From Arcticibacter svalbardensis MN12-7 (GTDB lineage Bacteria; Bacteroidota; Bacteroidia; Sphingobacteriales; Sphingobacteriaceae): a stretch of DNA of 36,660 nucleotides. How positions within the stretch are numbered: the first letter of the stretch is position 1; the number at the start of each line of letters is the position of its first letter. Shown here one piece after another: positions 24,206 through 32,264 of this stretch. A program made the position numbers and the translations under genes. The stretch spans positions 1 through 36,660 of the forward strand of contig NZ_AQPN01000109.1 in the NCBI RefSeq assembly GCF_000403135.1. The letters are read 5' to 3'. Below the pieces are notes generated by a model. The model did not search any database. It was not told the origin of the DNA and saw only the letters and a program-made list of their open reading frames with translations.

Positions 24206-26911
24206 TTACGAACCAAATATACTTTTGGTTTTTTTTATAGTTTTTTCCAGATCTATCCCTTTTCCAAGTACACCTTTGAAAAGATCGCCTTCTACTTTTA
24301 AACGTTCAATTGCATTATGAATAGTAAAATCTTTCATTTTAAGTCCGGGTTTCACTTCTTCCCAATGAAGCGGCATGGATACGGTTGCGCCTACTTTGGG
24401 CCTGAGGGAATAAGGTCCGGCTATTGTTGCACCCGGACGGTTTTGTAAAAAATCGAGGTACATTTTTCCCTTTCTGTTCGCGATCATGCGTTCCAGGCTG
24501 GTATAGTCCGGGAGTTGATCATGCACAATACCCACAATAATACGGGCAAACATTTGCGACTGATCATAGGTGTATTTTGCGTTCAGGGGGATATAAATAT
24601 GCATTCCTGTGGATCCTGATGTTTTGCAGAAGGAAGGAACATCTACGGCATCTAATACTTGTTTTACATGTTGTGCGGCTTCAACCACCTGATCAAACGT
24701 ATTTTTGTCGGGATCCAGATCAATTACACAGTAGTCAGGGTTTTCGGGTGACTGGATCCTGCTAAACCAGGGGTTCATTTCAATACAGCCAAGAGAGGCC
24801 ATCCAAAGCAAACTTGCTTCATCGGTGCCTACGAGGTACTGTTTTTTCTCCTCCTCACTGGTGGTATAAGGAAAGGTTTTGGCCCATTCAGGTGCTTTAT
24901 CCGTTACGTCTTTCTGGTAAAAGCTGGAACCATGGATGCCACCAGGAAAGCGGTTGAGTGACATGGGCCGGTCCTTCAGATAAGGCAGCATATACTCCGC
25001 AACCTGGTAATAGTAGTTGAACATATCCCTTTTTGTGATCCCATCTTCGGGCCAGTAGACCTTACTTAAGTGGGTAAACTTCAGCTCACGGTTACAGATC
25101 TTGCGCACCTGGGTTTCATCCTTGGGATTTAATAAGGTTTTGCGTTCTTTTCCTTTCGGGGGACTGATGACATCGGTATGCTGATCTTGGTCGGGTTCTT
25201 CTGTTGTTTCCAGTACTTCTGCAGCAGAGATTTCAGCTTCCCGGACTACTTCTTTAGCATTTTTATCAATCCGCATCCCTTGAAAAGAAGGGTGGCGAAA
25301 TACGCCATCATCCGTTACTTCGGTAAATGCGACTTCACATACTAATTCCGGTTTTAGCCATGTTGCGAGGGCTTTAGGGGGATTGGGACGAAAACGGGAT
25401 GGTTTGTTAACATCAGGGATTGCTTTAAAAGGACTTTCCTCTGTAATCAAGGGTTTAAACTGTGCAATCATCTCTTTTTGCAATTTGTCGGAAAACCCGG
25501 TACCCACCTTGCCTACGTATTGTAAGTCACCATTTTCATATACCCCCAGGAGAAGGGAACTGAATTGTTTAGAAGTATCTTTTTTCTTTGTGTAACCTGC
25601 AATGATGACTTCCTGTCTTTTATGAACCTTAACCTTCAGCCATTCTTTGGAACGAAGATCCGGAGAGTAGGTGCTGCTGCTTTTTTTAGCTATGATCCCT
25701 TCCAGTCCTATCTTTTCAGCCGCCTGATAAAAATCTATTCCACTAGTTTTAAATACTTTACTAATCTGGATGCGATCATCATCCGTTGGTAGAATTTCTT
25801 TCAGAATAGCTTGCCGTTCGCTAAGAGGTAAATCCATGAGGTTCTTTCCATCATACCAAAGCAGGTCAAACACATAATAAACCAGTTCGCCATCTGCTTC
25901 GCTCCGCCAGTTCTGCAAGTCACCGAAATTGGAGATCCCTTTTTCATTGAGCACTAAAACTTCACCGTCTAAAAGGGCATTGATCTTCCACTCTTTTAGG
26001 ATCCGGTGTATCGGGTAAAATTTATCATTAAAGGATTTGTTGTTGCGGGAATAGAGTTCTACTTCGCCCTTGTTGATGGATGCTAAAGCACGATAGCCAT
26101 CCCACTTGACTTCAAACTGCCAGTCGGGGTCATCAAAAGCTTCATCAACGAGGGTTGCCAGCATCGGTTTGACATTTTCTGGAAGCTTTGATTTTGGAGC
26201 AGCTTTAATTAATTTGGCAGGATCTATTTGCTTAAGATCTGCCTCTTCCTCCTGGTCAGCTTCTACAGGAGGTTCAGCAGCTTCAGTTATTGGCTCTGCT
26301 GTTTCCTCGTGACCACTTTGCCAGATCTTATCACTGGTTTTTTCTACTTTATCAATTGTTTTGCCAGAGATAACGGATTTATCCTGTTTGGTTACATCCT
26401 TTGTGGAAGCAAAATCATCATTGTGTTTGATGAGCAACCAGCCATTTTCTCCCATGCCATGCGTTTTAACCAGCGCGTATTCACCTTGTAACTTTTCACC
26501 ATGCAGTTTAATCTTCAGGGAGCCGGATTGTAATTGTTTAAGCAGATGTTTTTCCTGTGCTTTTTTCCCTTTAATTTCTTCGATGGGCTCGTAAGTACCC
26601 TGATCCCATACAATCACAGTACCCCCTCCATATTCCCCCTTAGGGATGATGCCTTCGAAGGAGCGGTAATCAAAAGGATGATCTTCTACCATCATGGCAA
26701 GACGTTTCATTTTGGGATCCGTAGAAGGCCCCTTTGGAACCGCCCAACTCTTCAATACACCTTCCATCTCTAACCTGAAATCGTAGTGCAAACGAGATGC
26801 GTCATGTTTTTGAATCACAAAGATTAACTGCTCTTTGTCTTTGCTTTTCCCTGACTTGGGTTCTGCTGTTTTAGTAAAATTCCTTTTCTTAACGTATTTC
26901 TCCAGGGTCAT
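24206..26911 (-). CDS. ligD: DNA ligase D (LigD), phosphoesterase-ligase-polymerase
   Basis: LigD joins double-strand breaks in bacterial non-homologous end joining. All three domains are present in 901 residues. The N-terminal 3'-phosphoesterase has HDASRLHYDFRLE (36-48) and GEYGGGTVIVWDQG (92-105). The ATP-dependent ligase has the nucleotidyl lysine K269 in FEVKWDGYRA, plus EGIIAKK (404-410). The C-terminal primase/polymerase has the metal-binding DLDPD (731-735). The acidic, Glu-rich linker (about 196-240) is unusually long but in frame. It is transcribed divergently from the antiporter gene. No ku gene lies in the window; the usual partner may be elsewhere in the genome. Confidence 0.97.
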   Translation of the reverse strand: MTLEKYVKKRNFTKTAEPKSGKSKDKEQLIFVIQKHDASRLHYDFRLEMEGVLKSWAVPKGPSTDPKMKRLAMMVEDHPFDYRSFEGIIPKGEYGGGTVIVWDQGTYEPIEEIKGKKAQEKHLLKQLQSGSLKIKLHGEKLQGEYALVKTHGMGENGWLLIKHNDDFASTKDVTKQDKSVISGKTIDKVEKTSDKIWQSGHEETAEPITEAAEPPVEADQEEEADLKQIDPAKLIKAAPKSKLPENVKPMLATLVDEAFDDPDWQFEVKWDGYRALASINKGEVELYSRNNKSFNDKFYPIHRILKEWKINALLDGEVLVLNEKGISNFGDLQNWRSEADGELVYYVFDLLWYDGKNLMDLPLSERQAILKEILPTDDDRIQISKVFKTSGIDFYQAAEKIGLEGIIAKKSSSTYSPDLRSKEWLKVKVHKRQEVIIAGYTKKKDTSKQFSSLLLGVYENGDLQYVGKVGTGFSDKLQKEMIAQFKPLITEESPFKAIPDVNKPSRFRPNPPKALATWLKPELVCEVAFTEVTDDGVFRHPSFQGMRIDKNAKEVVREAEISAAEVLETTEEPDQDQHTDVISPPKGKERKTLLNPKDETQVRKICNRELKFTHLSKVYWPEDGITKRDMFNYYYQVAEYMLPYLKDRPMSLNRFPGGIHGSSFYQKDVTDKAPEWAKTFPYTTSEEEKKQYLVGTDEASLLWMASLGCIEMNPWFSRIQSPENPDYCVIDLDPDKNTFDQVVEAAQHVKQVLDAVDVPSFCKTSGSTGMHIYIPLNAKYTYDQSQMFARIIVGIVHDQLPDYTSLERMIANRKGKMYLDFLQNRPGATIAGPYSLRPKVGATVSMPLHWEEVKPGLKMKDFTIHNAIERLKVEGDLFKGVLGKGIDLEKTIKKTKSIFGS

Positions 26912-27035
26912 AGCATGATCTGTTTATTATCCAGGGATACTGTTTTTATGATAAAAGAAATAATAGATTTAAATGTTTGACCAGAGAATCTTTAAAGTTT
27001 GTTAGGGTCTTTTCTGTGTTTTTGAACCATTTATT

Positions 27036-27071
27036 TTTGTTAGTAATCGAATGTAAGAAAATTTAGTTTTG
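27036..27071 (+). promoter_or_regulatory. Candidate Bacteroidota promoter for the antiporter
   Basis: TTTG (27036-27039) as -33 and TAGTTTTG (27064-27071) as -7 are separated by 24 nt, near the TTTG-N19-23-TAnnTTTG consensus. A start near 27078 would give a leader of about 14 nt to the ATG at 27092. Confidence 0.42.
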
Positions 27072-27091
27072 TTGTTTATCTTTAAATTACA

Positions 27092-28732
27092 ATGGAACAG
27101 GCTATTGTATATGGAAATAAAAACATTCCCATGATTCATGATAATATCTTAATCCTAATTTCCTTACTTGTTGCGGTGTTTTTGCTTGTCATAGCTGCAA
27201 ATAAACTGGGTATTCCCTATCCCCTGTTTTTAGTTATAGGTGGTCTGCTGATCAGCTTTATTCCCGGAATCCCTGACTTTAGGATCAGTCCTGATCTGGT
27301 CTTTTTAATTTTCCTTCCTCCCCTGCTTTATGAAGCGGCATGGTATACGTCCTGGTCTAATTTCTGGAAGCGGCGGAAAGTAATTGGTATGTTGGGTTTT
27401 GGGATGGTAATCTTTACTTCATGCCTGGTCGCTGTGGTGAGCACATCTCTGATTCCTGGTTTTACGCTCGCTTTAGGCTTTCTGTTAGGAGGGATCATCT
27501 CGCCTCCGGATGCTGTGGCTGCTACATCTGTGTTGAAGACATTGAATGTACCTAAAAGTGCCATGACAATCCTGGAAGGGGAAAGTTTGATCAATGATGC
27601 ATCCAGTTTGATTGTATTCCGCTTTGCTTTGGCAGCTGTGATTTCCGGAACATTTGTTTTCCAGGATGCAACAATCGATTTTTTCGTCGTTACACTCATG
27701 GGTATTGTAATTGGATTGGCTTTGGCTAATTGTATCTATGTGTTGCATCGCTGGTTTACTATTCATGCCAGTATGGATGCCGCCCTTACATTAGTGGCTC
27801 CTTATCTGATGTATATGTTAGCCGAACATTTTCATTATTCAGGCGTGATGGCAGTGGTGAGCGGTGGTTTATTTCTATCTTATCGCTCCCATGAGATTTT
27901 TAACTATCGCGCCCGACTTCAAACGATCAGCGTTTGGTCTACGGTCGCTTTCATGCTCAACGGTTTGGTTTTTATTTTAATTGGGCTACAACTTCGTTTA
28001 ATTACGGAAGGATTGGGTGATTATTCATTGATGGAGGCAATTAAGTATGGATTGCTGATTAGTGTACTGATCATTATCATACGGCTTGGTTTGGTTTTCC
28101 CACTCTCCTATCTCCCTTTATGGATGCGGGGGAAGAAGAATAAAGAGGCAAGCCCAAGGTGGCAAAATATATTTATAATAGGCTGGACGGGTATGCGTGG
28201 AGTGGTTTCACTTGCTTCTGCGCTTTCAATACCGGTGATGCTGAACGACACAGAGGCCTTTCCTCAGCGAAACCTGATTTTGTTTATCACTTTTACAACG
28301 ATCCTGATTACACTGGTGCTACAGGGTATTACCTTACCGCTGGTGATCAAATGGCTGAATATAAAAGATGAGACGGGAGCAGTGACGCTAGAGGAGCAAC
28401 AGTCCCAAATTAGTTTACATCTTAAAAAACGATCGCTTAACTTACTTAAGGAGAACTTGCAGCAAACACCAGAACTGGAAAACAATGACCTTGCTGTAAA
28501 CCTGAAAAAGCAATTAGAGAGTGACGTCAATATTTCAAAGCAGAAATTATTTTGTTTTGAATGCAGGGAAGTGGAGAAAGGTGAGGTATTGGTGTATAAG
28601 AATTTGCAGCGTAAATTAATCGCAGATCAACGAAAGGCATTATATGATTTCAGAAAAAGCGGGAAGTTTGAGGATGAAATGCTCCGTAAACAAGAAGAGC
28701 AACTCGATCTGGACGAGGCTAAACTAAGCTAA
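27092..28732 (+). CDS. Na+/H+ antiporter, CPA1 (NhaP/NHE-like) family
   Basis: The 546-residue protein has about a dozen hydrophobic helices in residues 17-430, followed by a charged cytoplasmic tail (about 430-546). Two ion-binding landmarks of the CPA1 family are visible: GGIISPPDAVAATSV (around 133-147) and GESLINDASSLIVFR with the N168-D169 pair. GMRGVVSLASALSIP near residue 370 is another conserved helix. It exchanges sodium (or potassium) for protons at the inner membrane. The start could be the second Met (codon 14, MIHDNILILISLLV), which removes a short polar leader. It is divergent from ligD. No partner gene is seen beside it. Confidence 0.94.
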   Translation: MEQAIVYGNKNIPMIHDNILILISLLVAVFLLVIAANKLGIPYPLFLVIGGLLISFIPGIPDFRISPDLVFLIFLPPLLYEAAWYTSWSNFWKRRKVIGMLGFGMVIFTSCLVAVVSTSLIPGFTLALGFLLGGIISPPDAVAATSVLKTLNVPKSAMTILEGESLINDASSLIVFRFALAAVISGTFVFQDATIDFFVVTLMGIVIGLALANCIYVLHRWFTIHASMDAALTLVAPYLMYMLAEHFHYSGVMAVVSGGLFLSYRSHEIFNYRARLQTISVWSTVAFMLNGLVFILIGLQLRLITEGLGDYSLMEAIKYGLLISVLIIIIRLGLVFPLSYLPLWMRGKKNKEASPRWQNIFIIGWTGMRGVVSLASALSIPVMLNDTEAFPQRNLILFITFTTILITLVLQGITLPLVIKWLNIKDETGAVTLEEQQSQISLHLKKRSLNLLKENLQQTPELENNDLAVNLKKQLESDVNISKQKLFCFECREVEKGEVLVYKNLQRKLIADQRKALYDFRKSGKFEDEMLRKQEEQLDLDEAKLS

Positions 28733-28764
28733 TTGCCCTTATTATCAGAAATTGAGTAAATTTG

Positions 28765-28802
28765 CCATCAACATTTGGGTGCTTATCCCTACCTGTTGAT
28801 GG
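28765..28802. terminator. Hairpin downstream of the antiporter
   Basis: CCATCAACA (28765-28773) and TGTTGATGG (28794-28802) form a perfect 9-bp stem with a 20-nt loop, 33 bp after the antiporter stop. There is no T tract. It may end the antiporter transcript or mark a small decayed element. Confidence 0.4.
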
Positions 28803-28856
28803 TAGGCATGATCTGTTCAATAAGGAATTTTCCATTGCTTATGCCGCATTATAATT

Positions 28857-29030
28857 TTAAATACTGTTCTGCACAAATTCAAGAAAACTAAAATACTCTT
28901 CCTTAATCTCCTTCCACTGTGATTCTGCCTCTGCTAGTGCAGAATCCTTAGTAATCAGATTTATAAACCCCGCTTCCTGATACTCTTCATAATAAATGAA
29001 TAATTGGGAAAGAATGAATGAAGCTATTTT
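28857..29030 (-). pseudogene. Open C-terminal-like frame without start (unidentified remnant)
   Basis: A minus-strand frame open from about 29030 to a stop at 28857-28859 reads ASFILSQLFIYYEEYQEAGF, then INLITKDSALAEAESQWKEI, and ends FSFLEFVQNSI. The composition is protein-like (amphipathic, Trp-containing), but there is no ATG and the frame begins right after a stop. It looks like the 3' end of a decayed gene. I do not recognise the family. Confidence 0.4.
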
Positions 29031-29162
29031 TTAAACACTTTGTCCATAAAACCAGTGATGTAGTTTACGGTTAGATTAAAACATGGATCAAAAAGACAGG
29101 AAGAATGTGGGGTACCATCGAATTTACGCACTTCAGAGTAGAGCAGGTAAAGCCAGTTTCAG

Positions 29163-29273
29163 GTAGAGTACCGTCTTTCTACAGAGGCCCTTTATTCAGC
29201 TGTGGTTTTTGATATTAAAGCTGCATTGCGCTGGTTGCGTGCCAATGCAAAGAAATTTAACCTGGATTATTAA
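29163..29273 (+). pseudogene. Fragment of an α/β-hydrolase (BD-FAE/esterase-lipase type)
   Basis: The plus-strand frame reads VEYRLSTEALYSAVVFDIKA and continues ALRWLRANAKKFNLDY to a stop at 29271-29273. The pattern YRLS...A...D(I/V)KAAxRWLRANAKK(F/Y)xLD is the well-known central segment of esterases of the BD-FAE/lipase α/β-hydrolase group, just before the GxSxGG nucleophile elbow. The elbow and everything after it are missing and a stop lies shortly upstream, so only about 37 codons remain. It abuts the 3' end of the radical SAM gene, 6 bp from its stop. Confidence 0.75.
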
Positions 29274-29279
29274 TCATTT

Positions 29280-30494
29280 CTATCTTTTCAAATTCATCAC
29301 ATGAGCGGGAGAACGTTGATGCAGCAGTTCATTGTTCATATACTTCATGTAAGGTTTAGCATGGCGGAAAAACAATTTATACCCTTCACATAAATAGTTC
29401 AACCCACCCTCATTAGTCCTGCTTACAAGAAAGCGATTCTTGGGACATTCCCCTTTGCAATAACTATAAACGTCACATTCCTTACATTGTCTGGGTAAGG
29501 AATCATACTTATTCAAGCCAAATTGCCGCTGTTCATCAGAGAGAAGCACCTTCTTTAGCGAAGTACTGTGAATATTTCCCAACTTATATTCCGGATAAAC
29601 ATAATGATCACAGGAGTACAGATCACCATTATGCTCTACGGCAAGTGCATTTCCGCAGCGTTCACTAAAAACACATATTCCCGGAGAAACACCTGCTTCA
29701 TTTGCTAATGTGGCATCAAAGATCTGCACAAAATATCGGCCTACATCTTTTTTTACCCATTCATTAAAAATAGCAACAAGAAACTTTCCAAATTTCAATG
29801 GAGAAACAGACCATGGAGCCAAGGTTGTCTTGCCAGCATAATCCGGAGAGAGCAGCACTACTCCTTCTGGTAAAACACCTTCTGCTACCTGCTCCACAAT
29901 AGGTATAAACTGCAAATATTGACTCCCTATCTGCTTTAAAAACCGATATACTTCAAGCGGATGGTCACAATTTATGTTATTAATGACCGTAAGTGTATTG
30001 AATTTCACCTGATGTTTTTTTAACAATTCTATCGCTGCCATAACCTTGGAAAAGGTTCCATGCCCTCCTTTATCAAGTCGATACTTGTCGTGTAGTTCCT
30101 TCGGACCATCGATAGATATCCCGATCAGAAAATCATGTTCTTTAAAAAACAGACACCATTCCTCGTTTAAAAGGACACCATTGGTTTGAAATGAATTATG
30201 AATGCGTTTACCACTCCCGTACTTTTGCTGAAATTGTAAGGCTTTTTTGTAATACTCCAGGCCAAGTAATGAAGGCTCCCCTCCTTGCCACACAAAGGTA
30301 ACTTCAGGCCCTGGTTGCTCATGTATATATTTACGGGTAAACACTTCAAGTGTCTGTTCCGTCATTTTAAAACTTGAAGTACCCGGATATATTTTTTCTT
30401 TCTCCAGATAATAACAATAGGTACAGTTAAGATTACAAATTGGACCGGTTGGATTGGCCAGGATATTAAATCCCGATAGTTCTGGAAAACTCAT
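29280..30494 (-). CDS. Anaerobic sulfatase-maturase-like radical SAM/SPASM enzyme
   Basis: The 404-residue protein carries the radical SAM cluster motif C20-NLN-C24-TY-C27 (CxxxCxxC) and the anSME-type continuation TFVWQGGEPSLLG. The C-terminal SPASM region has several cysteines: CVFSERCGNALAVEHNGDLY, then SCDHYVYPEYKLGNIH, CKECDVYSYCKGECP and YLCEGYKLFF. Such enzymes convert an active-site Cys or Ser of type I sulfatases to formylglycine; some relatives modify peptides instead. The window has no sulfatase gene, so the target lies elsewhere or the enzyme has another substrate. It is divergent from the sigma-54 regulator, sharing a 162-bp intergenic region. Family call is strong, target inferred. 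Confidence 0.92.
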   Translation of the reverse strand: MSFPELSGFNILANPTGPICNLNCTYCYYLEKEKIYPGTSSFKMTEQTLEVFTRKYIHEQPGPEVTFVWQGGEPSLLGLEYYKKALQFQQKYGSGKRIHNSFQTNGVLLNEEWCLFFKEHDFLIGISIDGPKELHDKYRLDKGGHGTFSKVMAAIELLKKHQVKFNTLTVINNINCDHPLEVYRFLKQIGSQYLQFIPIVEQVAEGVLPEGVVLLSPDYAGKTTLAPWSVSPLKFGKFLVAIFNEWVKKDVGRYFVQIFDATLANEAGVSPGICVFSERCGNALAVEHNGDLYSCDHYVYPEYKLGNIHSTSLKKVLLSDEQRQFGLNKYDSLPRQCKECDVYSYCKGECPKNRFLVSRTNEGGLNYLCEGYKLFFRHAKPYMKYMNNELLHQRSPAHVMNLKR

Positions 30495-30656
30495 GCAGTT
30501 AGATTTACGAATTAAGGTTGCTAATATAAGCCGTTTAAAACTTTATCACATAGATATTCTTTATTTATCTAAAATATACCTCTCTTAATTCTTTTTTAAT
30601 ATCATTAAACCTTCCGACAGGAGAAAATGAGTAATATTGAATTTTAAATATTCTAT

Positions 30657-31994
30657 ATGGGTCCTACAGTTCTTATTATTGATGACGAAAACAAGTTACG
30701 CGGTTTGCTTGCCCGCATTATAGAACTGGAGGGATTTACAGTTTTGCAAGCTTCGAATGGAAAATCAGGACTAAAGATGGTCGAAAACGAGGATCTCAGG
30801 GTGGTAATCAGCGATGTAAAACTACCTGATGCCAACGGAGTTGAACTCGTTAAACAGATCAAAGAGATCAAACCATTTGTTGAGGTGATCAACCTAACCG
30901 CCTATGGAACCATCCAAGATGGTGTCCTGGCCATTAAAAATGGGGCGTTTGACTATATAACCAAGGGCGATGATAATGACAAAATCATTCCCCTACTGAA
31001 CAAGGCGCTAGATAAAGCAAATTTGCAATATCGGGTCAGTCAGCTTGAACAAAAGGTGGGTAACAAATATAGTTTTGATACTATACTGGGTAATTCCAAT
31101 GCCATAAAAGAGGCAAAAGAACTAGCCAGGAAAGTAGCAAAAACCGATACTACCGTTTTATTCTTAGGGGAAACGGGAACTGGAAAGGAAGTATTTGCAC
31201 AGGCAATTTTATATGAAAGTGCCCGTAAGATGAAACCCTTTGTAGCGGTCAACTGTAGTGCCATTTCACGCGAACTATTAGAGAGTGAACTCTTCGGGTA
31301 TAAAGCCGGAGCATTTACCGGCGCTCAAAAAGATAAAAAAGGACTCTTTGAGGAAGCTCATGGAGGCACCATCTTTCTGGATGAGATTGGCGAAATGAGT
31401 CTCGATCTTCAGGCTAAAATGTTACGCATCCTTGAATCCGGTACTTTCATTAAAGTGGGGGATACTAAAACTACTGAAGTCAATGTCCGCCTGATGGCTG
31501 CAACAAATCGCAACCTACAAGAGGAAGCTGAAGCTGGACGCTTTCGACTGGATCTCTTTTACCGCCTTTCCGTTTTCACTATCTATCTACCCGCTTTGAA
31601 AGACCGTAAAGATGATATTGAACTCCTTGCCAAACATTACCTGAAAGAGTTTGCTGAAAAAACGAATATTCGGTTCGGTAAAATGGACGAGAAATTCCTC
31701 CAACTTTTAAAGGATCATGCCTGGAAAGGAAATATAAGGGAACTTAAAAATATAATGGAACGCGTAACCATTCTTTCCGATGGAGGTACTATTACTCCGG
31801 ATTTACTTCCCTACGAGTTTCATTCCGAACAACCGGAAACTCAATCCTTTGATCTCGCTAGCGTAGAAAAATACCATATTTCTAAAGTATTGCGACATAC
31901 CAAAGGGAACAAAACGGAAACATCAAGACTTCTTGGTATCGGTTTAACCACCCTTTACCGTAAAATTGAAGAGTATAATATCCAGTCTTTTTAA
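30657..31994 (+). CDS. Sigma-54-dependent response regulator (NtrC family)
   Basis: The 445-residue protein has three domains. The receiver (about 3-120) has the phosphorylation site D53 in VVISDVKLPD and the acidic pocket IIDDE (7-11). The AAA+ domain has Walker A GETGTGKE (171-178), the sigma-54-contact loop GAFTGA (218-223) and Walker B GTIFLDEIGE (237-246). The C-terminal Fis-type helix-turn-helix (about 405-445) ends TLYRKIEEY. It activates RNA polymerase containing sigma-54. It precedes the kdp genes on the same strand, a layout seen in Bacteroidota kdp loci, and the kinase at 34190 is the likely partner. A candidate -24/-12 site lies at 32124. It is followed by a strong terminator. Confidence 0.95.
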   Translation: MGPTVLIIDDENKLRGLLARIIELEGFTVLQASNGKSGLKMVENEDLRVVISDVKLPDANGVELVKQIKEIKPFVEVINLTAYGTIQDGVLAIKNGAFDYITKGDDNDKIIPLLNKALDKANLQYRVSQLEQKVGNKYSFDTILGNSNAIKEAKELARKVAKTDTTVLFLGETGTGKEVFAQAILYESARKMKPFVAVNCSAISRELLESELFGYKAGAFTGAQKDKKGLFEEAHGGTIFLDEIGEMSLDLQAKMLRILESGTFIKVGDTKTTEVNVRLMAATNRNLQEEAEAGRFRLDLFYRLSVFTIYLPALKDRKDDIELLAKHYLKEFAEKTNIRFGKMDEKFLQLLKDHAWKGNIRELKNIMERVTILSDGGTITPDLLPYEFHSEQPETQSFDLASVEKYHISKVLRHTKGNKTETSRLLGIGLTTLYRKIEEYNIQSF

Positions 31995-32017
31995 GCTTAA
32001 ATACCCTTCCATAATAA

Positions 32018-32048
32018 AAAAAACCCTTCCATAACGGAAGGGTTTTTT
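32018..32048 (+). terminator. Strong Rho-independent terminator after the response regulator
   Basis: AAAAAACCCTTCC (32018-32030) and GGAAGGGTTTTTT (32036-32048) form a 13-bp stem with a 5-nt loop and end in a T run. It lies 23 bp past the regulator stop and separates it from the kdp genes. The left arm core ACCCTTCCATAA occurs a second time 20 bp upstream (32003-32014), offering an alternative, weaker stem. Confidence 0.88.
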
Positions 32049-32123
32049 CATTATGAATTTCCACAAACCATCACAACACTTTTATTCGTCTGTATATAAA
32101 CCAGTTATACCTAAATCATCATT

Positions 32124-32140
32124 TCGGTACAAGCATTGAT
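32124..32140 (+). promoter_or_regulatory. Candidate sigma-54 promoter for the kdp genes
   Basis: TCGGTACAAGCATTGAT resembles the -24/-12 consensus TGGCAC-N5-TTGCW: GG at 32126-32127, then exactly 10 nt, then GA where GC is expected. The invariant GG and the TTG are kept, the -12 C is not. A start near 32151 would leave an 11-nt leader to the ATG at 32162. The neighbouring regulator is a sigma-54 activator, which supports it, but a one-base mismatch in the key -12 dinucleotide keeps confidence low. Confidence 0.35.
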
Positions 32141-32161
32141 ATAGTAGGTCAAACGAAAAGT

Positions 32162-32254
32162 ATGTTAACGATCCTATTACTACTCGCCCTGCTGATTTGT
32201 TGCTGGCTTTTTGGAATTAAATTAATTGATCTCCTGATTACTTTTATGTTTTAA
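32162..32254 (+). CDS. 30-residue single-span membrane peptide at the kdp operon head
   Basis: The reading frame gives MLTILLLLALLICCWLFGIK and then LIDLLITFMF, one hydrophobic span of a length fitting the small peptides (KdpF or a similar tiny ORF) that precede kdpA in many kdp operons. It starts 22 bp after the candidate sigma-54 site and ends 10 bp before kdpC. KdpF normally stabilises the KdpFABC potassium pump. Here kdpA and kdpB, which should follow, are missing. The assignment is by position and character only: a 30-residue peptide cannot be identified securely. Confidence 0.5.
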   Translation: MLTILLLLALLICCWLFGIKLIDLLITFMF

Positions 32255-32264
32255 AATTACTAAA

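Noticed and set aside
24206-26911. A complete NHEJ locus.
   Set aside because: Only LigD is present; no ku gene is found on either side.
27328-27766. Minus-strand frames of about 90-120 codons within the antiporter gene.
   Set aside because: They mirror the antiporter coding sequence and show Ser/Thr/Lys-rich composition typical of antisense frames.
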